DNA of 5,574 nucleotides, from contig JAZLGI010000093.1 in assembly GCA_045616225.1 (NCBI GenBank), positions 1 through 5,574 on the forward strand, read 5' to 3'. Below the pieces are notes generated by a model. It saw only the letters and a program-made list of their open reading frames with translations, had not been told where the DNA came from and searched no databases. This DNA comes from JAZLGI01 sp045616225. GTDB lineage: Bacteria; Spirochaetota; Spirochaetia; Sphaerochaetales; Sphaerochaetaceae. Numbering within the stretch: the stretch's first letter is position 1; every line of letters begins with the position of its first letter. Positions 5,513 to 5,574 of this stretch are shown here, piece after piece. The position numbers and the translations under genes are program-made.

Positions 5513-5574
5513 ATGGCAAAGAAGAATGAACAATCGCCGGAGAGACAGGAACTTTTCAAGAAATTGATTGAAGA
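5513..5574 (+). CDS. IS256-family transposase, N-terminal fragment cut by the window end
   Basis: Only 20 codons are present: MAKKNEQSPERQELFKKLIE. The Lys-rich start followed by SPERQEL..KLIE is the usual opening of IS256-family (mutator-type, DDE) transposases, which are about 400 aa and cut and join the element ends. The catalytic residues lie outside the window. AGGAG at 5501-5505, 7 bases before the ATG, fixes the start. The short length limits confidence, but the terminal-repeat block upstream agrees with the family. Confidence 0.75.
   Translation, partial: MAKKNEQSPERQELFKKLIE

Larger units (their letters stand above)
5434..5574 (+). mobile_element. Left end of an IS256-family insertion sequence (partial)
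   Basis: The element begins near 5434 and runs off the window. From memory, IS256 terminal repeats contain a conserved TTGTGTAAA block about 16 bases inside the end; TTGTGTAAA is found here at 5450-5458, which places the tip near 5434 (GAGACTGT...). The exact tip could be anywhere from 5432 to 5441, because the right end and the target duplication are not visible. The transposase starts at 5513. The RhuM/Fic homology stops at the same place, independently supporting a junction here. IS256-family elements usually duplicate 8-9 bp of target, which would be the bases just before the tip. Confidence 0.75.

Overview
The window looks like AT-rich chromosomal DNA of a host-associated spirochaete, most likely a Treponema from a gut or oral community. 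This rests on the 'FA|NGAKE'-type signal-peptide junction of the first gene, which I associate with Treponema binding proteins, together with codon usage and gene content. The genus is an inference. No rRNA, tRNA or CRISPR array was seen.

Positions 1-277 hold the probable last codons of an upstream gene, its intrinsic terminator (68-98) and a roughly 180-base leader containing a 12-bp palindrome and a weak promoter candidate. Positions 278-4255 hold a complete three-gene ABC importer on the + strand: a secreted binding protein (278-1393), a fused two-domain permease with about 12 membrane spans (1467-3179) and an ATPase with a C-terminal TOBE-like region (3179-4255). A strong hairpin with a T-run lies between the binding protein and the permease, so the binding protein is probably made in excess. 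Permease and ATPase overlap by one base (TAATG), and a second terminator closes the operon. Routine annotation would call this a ferric-iron (Fbp/Afu) system. The binding protein has no adjacent tyrosine pair and instead carries a His-Asp...Glu pattern resembling the hexose-phosphate binder AfuA, so phosphorylated sugar is a serious alternative substrate.

Positions 4299-4726 have no convincing gene. They contain several inverted repeats, short unexplained open frames on the minus strand and the promoter of the next gene. That gene (4727-5443) is a RhuM-family protein of the kind normally fused to a C-terminal Fic domain. Its start appears nearly leaderless, and its lysine codon choice differs sharply from that of the binding protein, as expected for horizontally acquired DNA. 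It stops just before the Fic catalytic motif should appear, exactly where the left end of an IS256-family insertion sequence begins. The first 20 codons of the transposase close the window.

The main points of interest are the Fic-domain loss at the IS junction, the IS left end itself (its own promoter lies inside a hairpin that would hide the transposase ribosome site in read-through transcripts only), and the doubtful iron assignment of the transporter.
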